From Ustulina deusta (Eukaryota; Ascomycota; Sordariomycetes; Xylariales; Xylariaceae), in NCBI GenBank assembly GCA_023159155.1, contig JAJNNX010000030.1:544738-608737 (forward strand): a stretch of 64,000 nt of DNA. The letters run 5' to 3'. A program made the translations under genes and the position numbers. Positions 48,097-61,894 of this stretch are shown here, piece by piece. Position 1 is the first letter of the stretch; each line of letters starts with the position of its first letter. The notes below the pieces were generated by a model. It saw only the letters and a program-made list of their open reading frames with translations, made no database searches and was not told the DNA's origin.

Positions 48097-51000
48097 TGCT
48101 ATATATTTTAAATATTTATGAGCTAAAAAAAATTATTAATACTATATATAATAATTAAAAAACTACCTAGTTTAAATATTTTGTTTAATATAACTTTATA
48201 TTTTAAATAAAACTAACTTATTGCTTTAAGTTATATAAGCGATTAATTTAAAGTTTTGAAATTTTTAAATATTTATTAATTAAATAATTTTTATAATATA
48301 TTGCTAAGTTTTGATATTTTTTTAATTTTATATTAGATATCTTTTTATATTATATTTATAAAAATATTTTATTTATTGCTTATAAATATTAATTATTTAA
48401 TTCTATTTTTATTTAAGCAAAACTTAGTAATAAAAAAATATTATATTATTTTAGCTATTAAAACTAAAGTTATAAAACTATTGCTTTATTTTTTATTTTC
48501 GTTATATTAATAATAAAAAATTATATAAGCTTTAAGTAGCTTTAAAATATTTTATTTATTAAAAATATAAAGCTAAATTATATTTTATATATATTTAAAT
48601 ATTTAAAATTAATATTTATAAGTATTATTATTAAATAATAAATTAAAAGAATAAATTATATAAAAAAATATTAATTATAAATATTAACTAACATTAATAT
48701 TTGCTAATAATTTTATTAGTTTTATATATAAATAATTAAACATTATTTTAAACTGAAAATTTAAACTAGAAATAAATATAAAAATTAAAATTTTAATAAT
48801 ATTTATATTTAAATTTGTTTTTCGTAACTATTTAAAAGCTTAAATTATTAAAAAGTAAAGTTTTTAAGCTATTTAGCTTTTAATTAAAATTTTTAAATAT
48901 TACGCTAGTTCTAAAAAAAATATTAATTAGAACAAAAAAAACTTGTATAGTTTAATATTTAAAAAGGTTTTTTATAAAAATACAAAATAAAAAAAGTTAA
49001 TAAAAAATTTTAAGCTTTATATTAGAGCGCTATATAGTTATATTATTTTTGTTTTTATTTTTGTTATTTATTAAGCATTAAAATAAATATTTTATTAAAA
49101 GCTTAAATAATTTAATATTTTAAAAAAAGTTTTTTTTATATTTAGTAATAAGATTTTTATATATAATTATATATATATATATTTTTTTTGTTTAAATAAT
49201 ATTAATAAATATTTTTAATAAATATTTAGAAATTATAGGCTAATATATTAAATAGCTTACTAGTCAGTATTCTAATATTATTATAAAAAGCTATAATATA
49301 AAAAAAAAAAGAATTTATAATTAAGTATATTTAGTAATACTAGTATTAATCCAAAAATATATATATATATATAAATATTATAAATAATTAAAAAAGTATA
49401 AAAAAGTTAACAAATATAAATATATAAAATAAAGCAAAACTAGCTTATATATATTTTTTAAGTTTATATTTTCTATTTTTGCAATAATATTTTTATATTT
49501 TTATATTTTTAAAAAATAAATTATTAATTAAAAAAGTTTTTATTATTTATATAAATTTTAAGTATAGGTTGCTAAATCTATTATATAAAAAGGAGTTATA
49601 ATAATGTAAAGCTATTAGTATAGTTATAACTTGTTTAAATATTTATAAAAAAAGTTTAATAATATATTAACTTGCTTTATTTTATAGTTAATTGAATTCT
49701 TGATTAATTTTTTATAATTAAGTAAGTGCTATGTTAGCTATTAATAAAAAAAAAGTTTATATAATATACTTTAGTTAATTTACGCTTTTAGCTTTAATTA
49801 TTTTATTTTAGCTTATTAAAATTTTTTTTTACTTTTATCATAATTTTGTGAACATAAATATATACTATTTTTTACTACCTATAGCATAGCAAAACTTTAC
49901 AAAAGAAATATAGTAATAATTATAACTAATAGCTCTAGCTAAAACAATAAATTAATAAAAAAAGTAAAAATAAAGCTTAAACAACTAATAAAGCTTATTA
50001 TAAAGTTTATTATATCCTGTTTTATTAAAAAATTAAAAAAAATTAGTATTTAGTTTTTATTAAATGTTTTAAAATAAATTTAGTATAGTAGTTTTTTAAA
50101 GAACTACTTATAGCTTTAATAATATAAAAAAACTAAAGTTTATTTTTTTGTAGGAAAATATAAAAAAGTTTTTTTAAAAAAAAAATAATTAAATATATTT
50201 TTATTTATTAATAACTTTTTAGATCTTAAAAAAATTATAAATAAAAATTCTAAGTAGTTATACTTAAAACTAATATATTTACTAGCAAATTAGTAGTAAT
50301 TTTTAAAAAAAAAGCTATATTCATAAAAAAGTTGTTTTAGTACTAAAAATAATTAAAACAAAAAAGTAAAGCTTTAGTTTAAACTATTATTTATTAAAAC
50401 TAAATATTTTTTTAAAAAAAAAAGCATATTTTTTAGTTTTTAGCTAATTAGTAATATTTTATTGCTTTTGTTATTTAATTATTTAATATTTAAAATATTA
50501 TTTTATATTAGTAGTATAAAAAGCTTTTTATTAAGTTTAATTTTGTTTATTATACTAAGCTATATTTATTTTATTATTAATAATTAATTATAAAGTAAAA
50601 AAATAAAGCGTGTATAAATTATATGTTTATTATTTAAAATTATTGTTATTTTTTTTATAAATCTAATAGTAATAAAAAAAAATATTTAAAAATATTTAAA
50701 AAAACTAAAAAGTTTAGTAAAAATTTAATACTAAAAAATCTTTTTATAATAATTTTTTTTTTTTTTAGTAAGTTAATAAAAATAATTAATAAATAAACTA
50801 AACAAATAATCTATATAATATGTTTTTTTAACTAAGCTATTAAAGAATTTATAAAAAAGATTATTAAAATTAAGGTTAATAAAAAAAAATAAGCTAAAAA
50901 TATAAAAACAAAAAAAAAAAGTTATAATTAAGCTTTATTTTTAATTTGTTTAAAGTTTAAGTTTATTATAGAAAAGTTTATAAAAAAGTTATTAAAACTA

Positions 51001-52046
51001 AAAACTAAAAAATAATAAAAAATAAAAAATAAAAAATAAAAAATAAAAAATAAAAAATAAAAAATAAAAAATAAAAAATAAAAAATAAAAAATAAAAAAT
51101 AAAAAACTATAATTATTTAAATTAAGTAGTAATAATTGCAATTATTTTTAATTTTATATATTTAAAAAGCTAGCTTTTTTATTAATTTATTATATTATAT
51201 TGCTTTAGTTATTACGTTTTATAAATATAGTATTTTTTAACCTAGATTTTAATACTTAAAATAAAAACTAATAAAAATATTAAAAATATAATAAAACTAG
51301 ACTTAAAAAAATAAAAATTACTTAGTTTTATATTTTAATTAAATAGTTTTTTTTATTCAATTTTTTTTTTTACTTATTTTATTTTAAATTTAAACTTTGT
51401 TGAGTTACTAAGTTTTTTATGCTTTAAAAAATAATTATTTCAGTACTTTTTGTACTTTTGTTAGCTAATCGGTCTATTTTTCTTTTAAATAATATTAGCC
51501 CGTTTTAATTTTTTATAAAAATTCTAGCTCTTTTTTTAAGCAGCTTTATAATATTTTAGCTTAACTTGCTTATTATATTTAGGCTTGCTTTAGTTAAAAA
51601 ATAGTTTTTATTAAAAATTAAAAAACCGGCTCACCTAGCTTTTTAGCTTTTAAAAATAACATATTAGGATTTTAATATTTTAAATTAAAACTTAAAATTC
51701 TTTTTATTATATAAAAAAAAACTATATTTTAGCAAAAATATTAATAAAATAAAATTTATATTTATTTTTAATTATATAAATATAATAATAAAAAAGCATT
51801 TTATATATATTATATTTTTTATAAGTATTAAAAACTTTTTTAATAATTAATATAATCAATTAGTAGTTTAAAATTTAAACAAAAGAATATACTAGTAATA
51901 TAATAACATATTTAATAAATAAAAATTATAAATATATAATAGCTATAAAATTAAAGTATTACTATAAAAGTAATAAACTATATAATATATATAGATTTTT
52001 TAAAGTATTTTTTAAAAGTTTTATAGCTTAGTTAAAAGGTTAAAAT
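48097..52046. other. RIP-degraded DNA, no element assigned
   Basis: About 4 kb of extreme A/T-rich sequence. No terminal repeat pair or protein motif was recognised. The only clear structure is the heptamer array at 51015-51106. Confidence 0.5.
51015..51106. repeat. Heptamer minisatellite (TAAAAAA)n, about 13 copies
   Basis: A near-perfect tandem array of TAAAAAA about 91 bp long. It lies in degraded A/T-rich DNA and has no gene nearby. Confidence 0.85.
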
Positions 52047-52051
52047 ATAAA

Positions 52052-52218
52052 TAATAGGCATAACCATAAATATATCAGCTATAGCCATAAACATGTTTAC
52101 TATATCTATAAGTAGGTAAACGTTCTTATAATTTTATATTTAAAGAAAAAAAAAACATTTTTATTTATACTTTATATAATAATTATTATCTTTAACAAGT
52201 AACTAAATCGCCATAATA
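52052..52218 (-). repeat. Solo LTR of the large unassigned element
   Basis: A 167-bp inverted copy of the LTR found at 36088, 44817 and 55603, starting TAATAGGCATAACC and ending CGCCATAATA. ATAAA flanks both sides (52047-52051 and 52219-52223), a 5-bp target duplication. A single LTR with its own duplication is the usual trace of recombination between the two LTRs of a full element. Confidence 0.82.
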
Positions 52219-52223
52219 ATAAA

Positions 52224-55200
52224 TATTAATATTAGCTTTTAAATATTAATAACTAATTAACTAATAAAAGTTTTTAATCCTTATTTAAAAATTTTGTTTA
52301 TTTTTTTTAGTTAGACTTTAATTATATTAAAAGATTTTTTTATTTTTTTATTTTTGTTTTATTAGTTTTTTTTATTTTATAACGTTTTAGTTAGCTCTTT
52401 AATAGTATTATTACTTAATAATATAATTAATTATATTATTATAAGTTTTTATTAAAATATTTTATAGTTTATAATTAATTAATTTTTTTTGTTTATTATT
52501 AAATCTAGATCTATTAGCTAGTTTTTTTATAATTTAAATATTTAGCTCCAGCTTAGTAAGCTTTTAATATTTTTATTTTTTTACTAAAAACTATTTTTAT
52601 AAAAAAATTTCTAATAAATCTTTTAGTTTATATTTTTTATAATTAAATATTTTTTTAATTTTATAAAGTTTTAGTTATTTAGATAATAGCTTTTTATTAT
52701 TAGATTTATTAATAAATAATTAAGTATTATATAATAATATAAACGTTTTTTTTATAAATAATACTTAGGTTTTATATATATTTTTATAAGTTTTTTTTAG
52801 TATTGCTTTTTTTTTTTATAATTATTTTATTTATTTGTTTAATATTTTAATTATAATATTCTAACTATTTTATTTATACTATTAAAAAGTTTTTATAGCT
52901 TTAAATATTTTTTCAATTAATAATTTTTTATATAAAGATTATATTTTTAATACATAAAATTAGCAATTCTTTATAAACTAATTTATATAAGTTATAACTA
53001 AAATAATATATTAAAGTTTGGTTAGTTTATATAATTAGATTTATATAATATATTTAATTTTCTTTTATTTTATTAATAAGTTATATTAGTTCTTTTTTAA
53101 TTAGTTAATAATCTTTTTTTAAAAGCTTATAATCTAGCTTGTATTTAAAAATTTATATAGGTTTTAATAAATTTCTTTTATTTTTTATATTATCATTATA
53201 CTTAATTTTTATAAAAATTTTACATTAAAAATTTTTTTTTTTAATAAAGCTTAATATTTTTAATAAATTAATAATTTTTAAAAGTTTAGCGTTAAGTTAT
53301 ATAGTTATTTTATATTTAGTTTTTATTATTGCTTTATAATTATTATTTATTAGTATAGTTTATATATTTATAATTTATAAAATAAAAAAATTAGAAAAAT
53401 AATTAAAGCTATGCTTTTTTGCTTTTTATATATTTATTAAAAATTAGTATTTAGAGCAATTTTTAGTTATATCATAAATATTCTAATAAAAGCTTTTTTA
53501 ATAATATTTTTATACTATTTTCTCAATTGTAGCAAATTTTTTTTATAAGTAAACTTTTTATAGTTTTATATAATTAAAGCTTTTTTTTTAAAATGGTTTT
53601 TTTAGTTTAAAAATTTTAAACAATCTAAAATAATTCTAGTAGTAAAAAATTCTATAATTCTTTTCCTTTTTTTTATTTAGCTTTTTTTTAAAGCTAATAT
53701 TATTATATTAAATATATTTTATAAAAAGGCTTATAATAATTTTTTACTTATTATTATTACTTTTTTTTTTCAATAAATAGTCCGTTTTTATAGTTATAGC
53801 TATTATATATAGTTAAATATTGATAAAATTTTTAAAGTTTTTTTTTTATATTATATCTAATTTATTTAATACTTTTAATATTTATTTTTAAATGGAACTT
53901 TATTTCTTATAAATAATTTTAGAACTTTTTAAAAGCTTTAATAATAAATAAATATTTTTTTTTGATAATAAATTTTTTTTTAAAGTTTTTTTATATTTTG
54001 GATTTATAGCAGGCTAATTTAATTATATTGTTTATTTTTTAATAAAGTATTATTTTTAGCTAGTTTTTAATATTTTAATTTTTAATTAGATTACTTTTTT
54101 TTTATAATTAAAAGTAATTAAAACTAAAGTTTTTATTAAAATATTGTTTAATTATTATATAGCTTTTTTTTTATTAAAAATAATTAAAAAATAAATAACT
54201 AATATATAGGTTTTTATTTAGATTTTATCAATATTATAACTTTTAAAAAAGTATAGATTCTTTTTAAATTTTTATATAGTTTTTATTTTAAAATTTTAAT
54301 AAGTTTTGTTTTTATTAATAAATAGCTATTTAGTTCATATATATATTTAATTATTTTAATAAACTGTTTGTATTATTTGTTTTTAACAATATTAGCTATA
54401 ATTTTAATCAGCTTAAAATTAAATAATATTATATTTAAGTTTTTAAAATATTTAAAAATAAATTAGTATATTTTAAAAATAACTTTTTAATTATTATATT
54501 TTTAAATAAGGGTTTTTATAGTATTATTATTAAAAAACAGTGTATATTTCATAAATAAAATATTATAAAATTCTTATAAAAGTATTTTTAAAAACTAGGC
54601 TATTAAATTAATAATATTTTAAAAAAAGATTATTTATACATTGTTAATAAATATAAAAAAAATAATTATAGCTTGGCTAAATATAAATAATAAGATCTAG
54701 TTATAGCTAAAAAATAAATTAACTATTGAAATTATTTTATATATAATAAACTTTTTAATAAATTTGGGATAGTTTTTAAAAGAATTTACATTATATATTA
54801 TAATATTATTTAGCTTTATTATAAAATTAATTAATTAACCTTTTTTATTTATTTTTTTTAGCTAGAAATTATATTTTTTAATATAAAAAATAAGCTTTTT
54901 TAAATATTTTTTTTAAGCAAGTTTTAAAAACCTTTACAACAGTTTTCTTTAAAAAACTAAAGGTTAAAATGATTTTTATTTATTATATAATGTAAAAAAT
55001 TTGTTTTAATTATATATAAAAATAATACTTTTTTTCTTTTTTTACTTTTAGTAAAATTTAAAAAAAATACTATGTTTTGTTATATAAAATCTTTACTTAA
55101 ATATTAGTTTTTTATAATATAAGCTTAATAAATTTTAATTTTTTAATTAATTTTTTAAACTTTTTAGCTATTAATTATATATCTTTATAAAGTTTAAATT

Positions 55201-55597
55201 ATTAAAAATAAGTTTTATTTTTTAAACTTAGTATACTTTTCTGAAAAACTTTTCTATTTATTTATATAAACTAAATAAAATAAGATTATTTAAAAAAATA
55301 GTATTATAAAAATATATTTTTTTATTTTTATTTTTATATATAATATATATTATAATTAAATAATCTTTTAATGATATATTATTTTTTTATAAAATATAAA
55401 TAAGTTTTAAATAAGTTATAAAATAAATGCTTTTTTATTTAATAGTTAGTTTAAAGTTTAAAGTTTTAGCTATAGTAATTATAAGCTTTTTTTTTTTTTT
55501 TAGTATAGTATAAATAATAATTCTAAATATATTTATAAGTTTATTATTATTATATATAGTTTTAATTTTTTAATTTTATTATATTTTATTAAATAAA
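52224..55597. other. RIP-degraded DNA, no element assigned
   Basis: A/T-rich sequence between the solo LTR and the second large element. No terminal repeats or protein motif recognised. Confidence 0.5.
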
Positions 55598-55602
55598 TAT
55601 AT

Positions 55603-55764
55603 TATTATAGCGATTTAGTTATTTATTAAAAATAATAATTATTATATAAAGTATAAATAACTATTTTTCTTTTTAAATATAAAGCTATAAAAACGTTTCC
55701 TTACTTATAAATATAATAAATATATTTATAGCTATAGCTAATATATCTATAGTTATATTTATTA
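55603..55764 (+). repeat. LTR of the second large element copy
   Basis: A 162-bp repeat starting TATTATAGCG, where copy one has TGTTATAGCG. The flanking 5-mer TATAT (55598-55602) cannot be checked against the missing right end. Confidence 0.82.
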
Positions 55765-57244
55765 AGTGCTTTTGTTTTTTCAATAAAGCTACTTGTCCTA
55801 GGTTATAAATATTTTTTATAATTTAATATTTTTAACCTTTTTTGTCATATAATATATAATACTTATTTTTAATAGTTTTTTTAGTTTTTATATTTTTTTA
55901 TTATTTTTATAATTTGTTTAATTTAATAAAGCTTTGCTTTATTTTATTGAAAATATTTTTATAATTATTAAGAATACTTTTATACTTATTAAGCACTTTT
56001 ATTATTTACTTAAAAATATTTCTAGTATTTTTTTTTATATGTTTTAGTAATACGTATAGTTTTTTATAATTAAAATTTAATAATATTAATTTTTTTACTT
56101 ATTTTATTATTATTAAAGTTAAGCTTATTAATTTAAATAATTAGTTTAGTAATAGTTTTGTTTTATTGCATAAATTTGATTTTATAGCTATTAAGTTAAG
56201 CTTTTAGGTTATTAAGCTTGTTTTATATAACGTTTAAATTAATTTTTTTATAATATTTTTTTAAATAAATATAAAGTTAAATAATAAATTTATTAAAGTT
56301 ATTTATCGTTTTTTTATAATTAAATTTAATTTATATTAAGTTTGTTTAGTTAAGTTTTATTAATTATTTTATAATTGTTAAATTAAAGCTATTATTTAAA
56401 AACATAAACTTAGAAGCTAAATTATTAGTTTTATTAAAAAATAAAAAATTATATATATTCTTTTTTAATTTTTAGTTTTTATAATATTTAAGTATTTAGT
56501 TTTAAAGCTTTATATGAAATTATTAGCTATAAAAAGTTTTTTATTATTTTTATTAAATAGTTTAGTAAGTTTTTTAATAACTAAGTTATAAAAAAAGTTA
56601 AACTTGTTTATTTTGTTATGAAAATAAGCAATAGTTCTATTAAAATTAATTGTTTTATTATATAGTTTTTTAAATATTACTAATCTACTATTAAACTTAT
56701 TATAAATATTTTATTAATTATTATTTCTAGTTTTTTTTTTATAAATATTACTTTTTAAATTATTATTACTATATAATGTTTATTTTTTATAACTATATAA
56801 TACTACATAAAACTTACTTTTATTAAAATTAAACAAATAATTGAAAATATTATTATTGCTTTTATTATTATTATTATTATTACTATTTTTAAATAATCTA
56901 ATAATAATAGTTAGCTATTTTTTGCTTTTAATACTTAATTTATTATTTTTAGTATTTTTATTGTTTTTTTTATTTTAATATATTTTTTTTAGTATAATAT
57001 CTTTTTTTTATATGCTATTTTTAATAGAAATAATGTTATATTTAGTAGTTTTTTTAAATGTAAAAAATGTTTTTTTTATAATATAATTTAGAAAGTTTAA
57101 ATTCTATTTCTGTTTATTTATACTAAATTAATAAGTTTTGCAGTTTTTTTTTGCATTTTTAGTATTTTTGCTATTATTTTAATTCAAACTTATAACTATA
57201 TATTTATCCTTAGTATTATTATATATTATAATATGCATAACTTA

Positions 57245-57275
<31 letters not shown>

Positions 57276-59095
57276 AAGTTTATATTAATGTTTTAGTTAG
57301 TAAAAATATTAAATCTTTAATTTATAAAAATATTATATTTATTAGTAGCTATAACATTTATATTGTTTTATTACATATATTATTTTTATTATTATAGCTA
57401 TTAAATAAAAGAATAATAATATTATTATACTAAAGCTAATTTTAACCTAATAGCTAACCTATTAAATTTAATATAGTTACTATAAAACTTAACATTTAGA
57501 TAGATCTAATACTAAGCATAACAAAATAGATTTTTTAAATTTTATAAAAAAAAAAAGCAATAAAAAAAATAGAAAAAGCAAGGCCTATTTATATAAACAA
57601 ACTAATATATAACTTTATAATTTATTTTTTTTATTATAGCTATATTAGTTTATAATAAGTATATTTAATAATAAATATACTTTATTGTTTAAAAAAGCGC
57701 TCCTAAATATATGTAAAAAGTATTACTATTTATTTTATAATAAATAGCTATAATAATATATATATATATATATTTTTTTTAGCTATTTATATATTATTTA
57801 TACTATAGTTTTTTAAAAAATAAAATAGTTATAACAAATATTATATATTTTTGATTAATATATATAGTTAGCTTATAATTTTTAAAAAATAAAAGTTTTT
57901 TAAAATAAATATAATCTATTTATTATTTCATATATAATTTTTTTTTTTTTTTTTTAGCTTAATTATTTTAATCAAAATTTCTTTTTATATAAACAATATT
58001 ATACTTTTTATATTTTTTTGCTTAGTTAATAATATTATTAGTTTTATATTTATTAACTAAATTAAACATTAATAGTTCTAGTTTTTTTTATTAAAGTTTT
58101 AGTTATATTTATTATTTTTTTTAATTTAATAGTATATTTAACCGAAAGTTTACTATTTAAACATTAGATTTTTTTTTTAAGTAATTCTTTTAATTTTTTA
58201 ATAATTTTTAAGCTTTTTAATAGTAACTAACATTAATAAAAAAACTTTTTTATTAAAAAAGTTTTATTATTATTTAAATTTATAAAGCTATATAATTAAA
58301 ACTATAAAGTAAATATATTAATTATTAAAAAAATTAAATTTATATACTAGTAGCTCTATTTTTTTAATAATTTTAAAAAGTCCTGCTTTTATTAATAACT
58401 ATTTTTATTTAGGTTTACTAAATAAATAACAACTTTTATATAGTTTAAAATAAACTATATTATTTTTATTAAAAGTTATTAAAGTATATTTATTATTATA
58501 TTCTTTTTTAGTAATTATATTAGCTATATTAACTAAATATTTAGCTTTTTAAATATATTTTATTTTTTAATATTTTTATTGCTTTATTACTAGCTTTAAC
58601 GCTTTTTTTTTAATTTAGAATATTTATAATAAATTATAGCTAAATTTTTAATATTAATTAATTTAATAACTTTTTAATTATTACTAATAATATATTATTT
58701 AAATAATATTATAATACTAGTAGTAATTTAGTTTAAAAATATTTCAATTAATAGCTATATAAAACTTAATAGTTATTTTAATAACCTAGTTTTTTTTAAA
58801 AAAAACTTATTTATTTAAAAATAATAAACTATTAAAAAAAAGTTTAATATTTGATATATTATAAATTTTTTTTTAAATTTTGCTAGTAAATTTTAAGTTT
58901 TTATTATTAATAATAACTACTAATACTTTTTTATTATATATTTTTTATATTTTAATATTAAAAATAATTTTTTGCTAGTTTAATATAATATAATTACTAA
59001 TATATTAAAATAGTTATATTTTTTTATATTTTAAAATTTCTTTTTAGATTTCATTAGTAGTATATTTATAATAAGATTTATAATAATAATATAAT

Positions 59096-59395
59096 TGTTG
59101 GAATAACTAGCATTAGTTACAACCTTATTGTGCAACTTGTACGGAGTGCGAGTTCACGCTCGGATGTTGTACGGATGTTAGCCGGACCTCGGCCGGACAA
59201 AAAGGACTTTATTTCCTTTTTGTTATGTTAGCTCGTATAATAGCATAAGCTCTTATATAAATATAAAAGACTTATGCTTTGTATAAACATTCTTTTTTTG
59301 TTTTTTTTTATAAATAATATAATATAATATATTATATTTTGTTTATATATATTATTGTTTTTATATATAATATATTATAAAAAGTTTATTTAATA
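59096..59395 (+). repeat. Left LTR of the 2.8-kb element
   Basis: 300 bp, pairing with 61594-61894. The left half is the better preserved of the two; its right end is more mutated (AATA where the other copy has TACA). Confidence 0.85.
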
Positions 59396-61593
59396 CTAAT
59401 TAGTAGTTATAAAAATATTTAAAAAAATTATAAAAAAATACTACAAATTAGTAAAAATAATAATAAAGTTAAAGTTATATAAATAAATTTTTATATTATA
59501 TTTCGAAATTTTTACTATATAATATTACTTTTTTATAAAAAAATATTAGTAGTACTATATAAAATAAAATAAATATTTTATACTACAAAATATTTAAATA
59601 TATTTAATTGTTATAAAAAAAGTAATAAAAATTTAATTTTTAACATATAAGTATTAACCTTTTATAAAAAGCATTAAAAGTACTATATAAAAAAAATAAA
59701 AATAGTACGTAATTATGCTATTTTTAACTATACTATTATATAATAATTAAATAGTTTTTTTTTTTTTTTTTTTTTACTATAGTATTAAACATATTATATA
59801 ATATATAAAAAGCTACTAAAATATACCTATAATTTATATATAAAAAGATTATATAAAAACTTAACATTAGTTTAAAAAATATATAAAAAATATTTAACTT
59901 TTAATACTAAAATAAACTTATTAATTTAAATAATATAACAAAATTAATATTTAATATATATATAGCTTATTAGATTAAAAAGTATAACTATATAATTAAT
60001 AATAAACAAATATTTTTAAAAATATAAAAAAAAGATTTTATAAAATAAATATTTAAATATTTTAAAAAACTTTATATAAATGTTTATATAAAACTTTATA
60101 ATATTATTATATATCAAAAAATATAATTATAAATAGACCTAGGTATATATATAAAAAACCTTACTTAAATCGCACGAAATAAATTTGAACTAACTAAAAG
60201 TTCTTCTAAGCTTTTAATTGTTTAACTTATTTTATTACTTTTTATATAATAGCTCTTAGTTTCTCCTATACTAAATTAACAATTTTAACTTACTTTTTTT
60301 TAGCTTATTTTTATTCCTTAACCTATTTTTACCCCTTAGCCTATTCTAGCCCTTAGGCCTATTATATAAACAAAACAAAAACTAAAAATCAGATATTTAG
60401 AACTTATATAACTTAATCCTATTTAAAATATATAATTTTATATTTTTAAAAACCAAGCTGCCTAGTTTATATAACCTACTATTAAGTTTTAAAATATTTT
60501 TAAACTTATATATAGTTATATAACAAAAGCAGGCTATAAGCTAAACTTTTAACTAATATATAAATATTTTATTATTTATAACCCCTTTTAGACCCCTATA
60601 TAATAAGTATACCTTTATATAATATTAGACCTAGTAATTAGTAATCTTTTTTTAGATTTATCCCTTATAAAAAACGTATAAAATAAAGTAATCCTTTTAA
60701 AGAAATATATAATCTTTTAAAAAATATAGAAAAAAAAAAAAAACTATATAAGTAAGCTGTACAACTTATTTTATAATAAGGCATGTCTATTTATAAATAT
60801 TTATTAATAGTTCGGAATTATAAAAAACTAATACTATGCTATATTTCCAACTATTTTAAAAGGTTATATAAAAAACTTTTTTATTTACTAAATCAAACCT
60901 AAAAAAACTTAGAATAAGATCTATTATATAATAGATGCTTATTTTAATACTAATATAAATTATAGCTAGTACTAGGCTGATTGGACTATAATTACTTTTG
61001 TATAAATAAATAAATAAATAAAAAAAAAATAAAAAAAAAGTTAAAAATATAAAAACAATATATAATATAGAAAATTTTAGAAAATAACAAAAGAACAGAA
61101 AGCAATAGGAAACTTAAGCACTTTTTTATATACAAGCCCTCCTATATATAAGCTAACCTAACTTCTAATTAGTTAACTTCTTTTTATACAAATAATCTGC
61201 TTAATTAACTAAACATAAGCAATTTTAAAAGCTTTTAATTAGCAACTGCCCATACAAGGCCTACTAACCAAACAAGCTAGCTAATTATAAACCTTACTAT
61301 TATATAAGGCAGAAGCAAATATTTAGCCTTAACTTAAATAGTTACCAAGTAACGTTCGACTTATAGTTTTTAACCAACTATATAACTAAAGCAATAGCTT
61401 TATAATATTATTATATAACTTTATTAAAAAAAAATAATCTACTAACTTAGCAGCTATATATATAAACTAGATTACTAATCTAGTTGCTTTTATAATAATT
61501 AAACTCTTGCACATATATTTAAGCAGTTATATAATTGCTTTTTTTTATTTTTTCTATACAACGGGCAGTTATAACCAAAAAAAAAATAGCTAG

Positions 61594-61894
61594 TATTAGA
61601 ATAACTAGTATTAGTTATAAGCTTATTGTATAACTCGTACAAAATATAAGTTTATACTTAAATATTATATAAATATTAGCCGGACCTCAGCCGGACAAAA
61701 AGGACCTTATTTCCTTTTTGTTATATTAACTCATACAATAGTATAAGCTTTTATATAAATATAAAAAACTTATGCTTTGTACAAATATTCTTTTTTTTCT
61801 TTTTTTTTATAGATAACATAGTACAATACATTATATTCTATCCACGCGCATTATTTGTTTTATATACAATATATTATATATAGCCCATTCTACA
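61594..61894 (+). repeat. Right LTR of the 2.8-kb element
   Basis: 301 bp, starting TATTAGAATAAC and ending TTCTACA, followed by ATAAT. Shares the GCCGGACCTC...GCCGGACAAAAAGGAC core near 61678-61706 with the left LTR. Confidence 0.85.

Larger units (their letters stand above)
59096..61894 (+). mobile_element. Short LTR element, 2.8 kb, possibly non-autonomous
   Basis: LTRs of 300 and 301 bp (59096-59395 and 61594-61894) enclose 2.2 kb, with ATAAT directly outside both ends (59091-59095 and 61895-61899). It starts TGTTGGAATAAC and ends TTCTACA. Copy one of the host element has the matching uninterrupted site (about 39570-39585, TAATAAAAAATAACTAG). Its internal part is too short for gag plus pol, and I see no reverse-transcriptase motif, so it resembles a non-autonomous or internally deleted element. 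The orientation is unknown; plus is given only for the LTR reading TG...CA. The left LTR keeps GCCGGACCTCGGCCGGAC, unusually G/C rich for this region. Confidence 0.82.
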
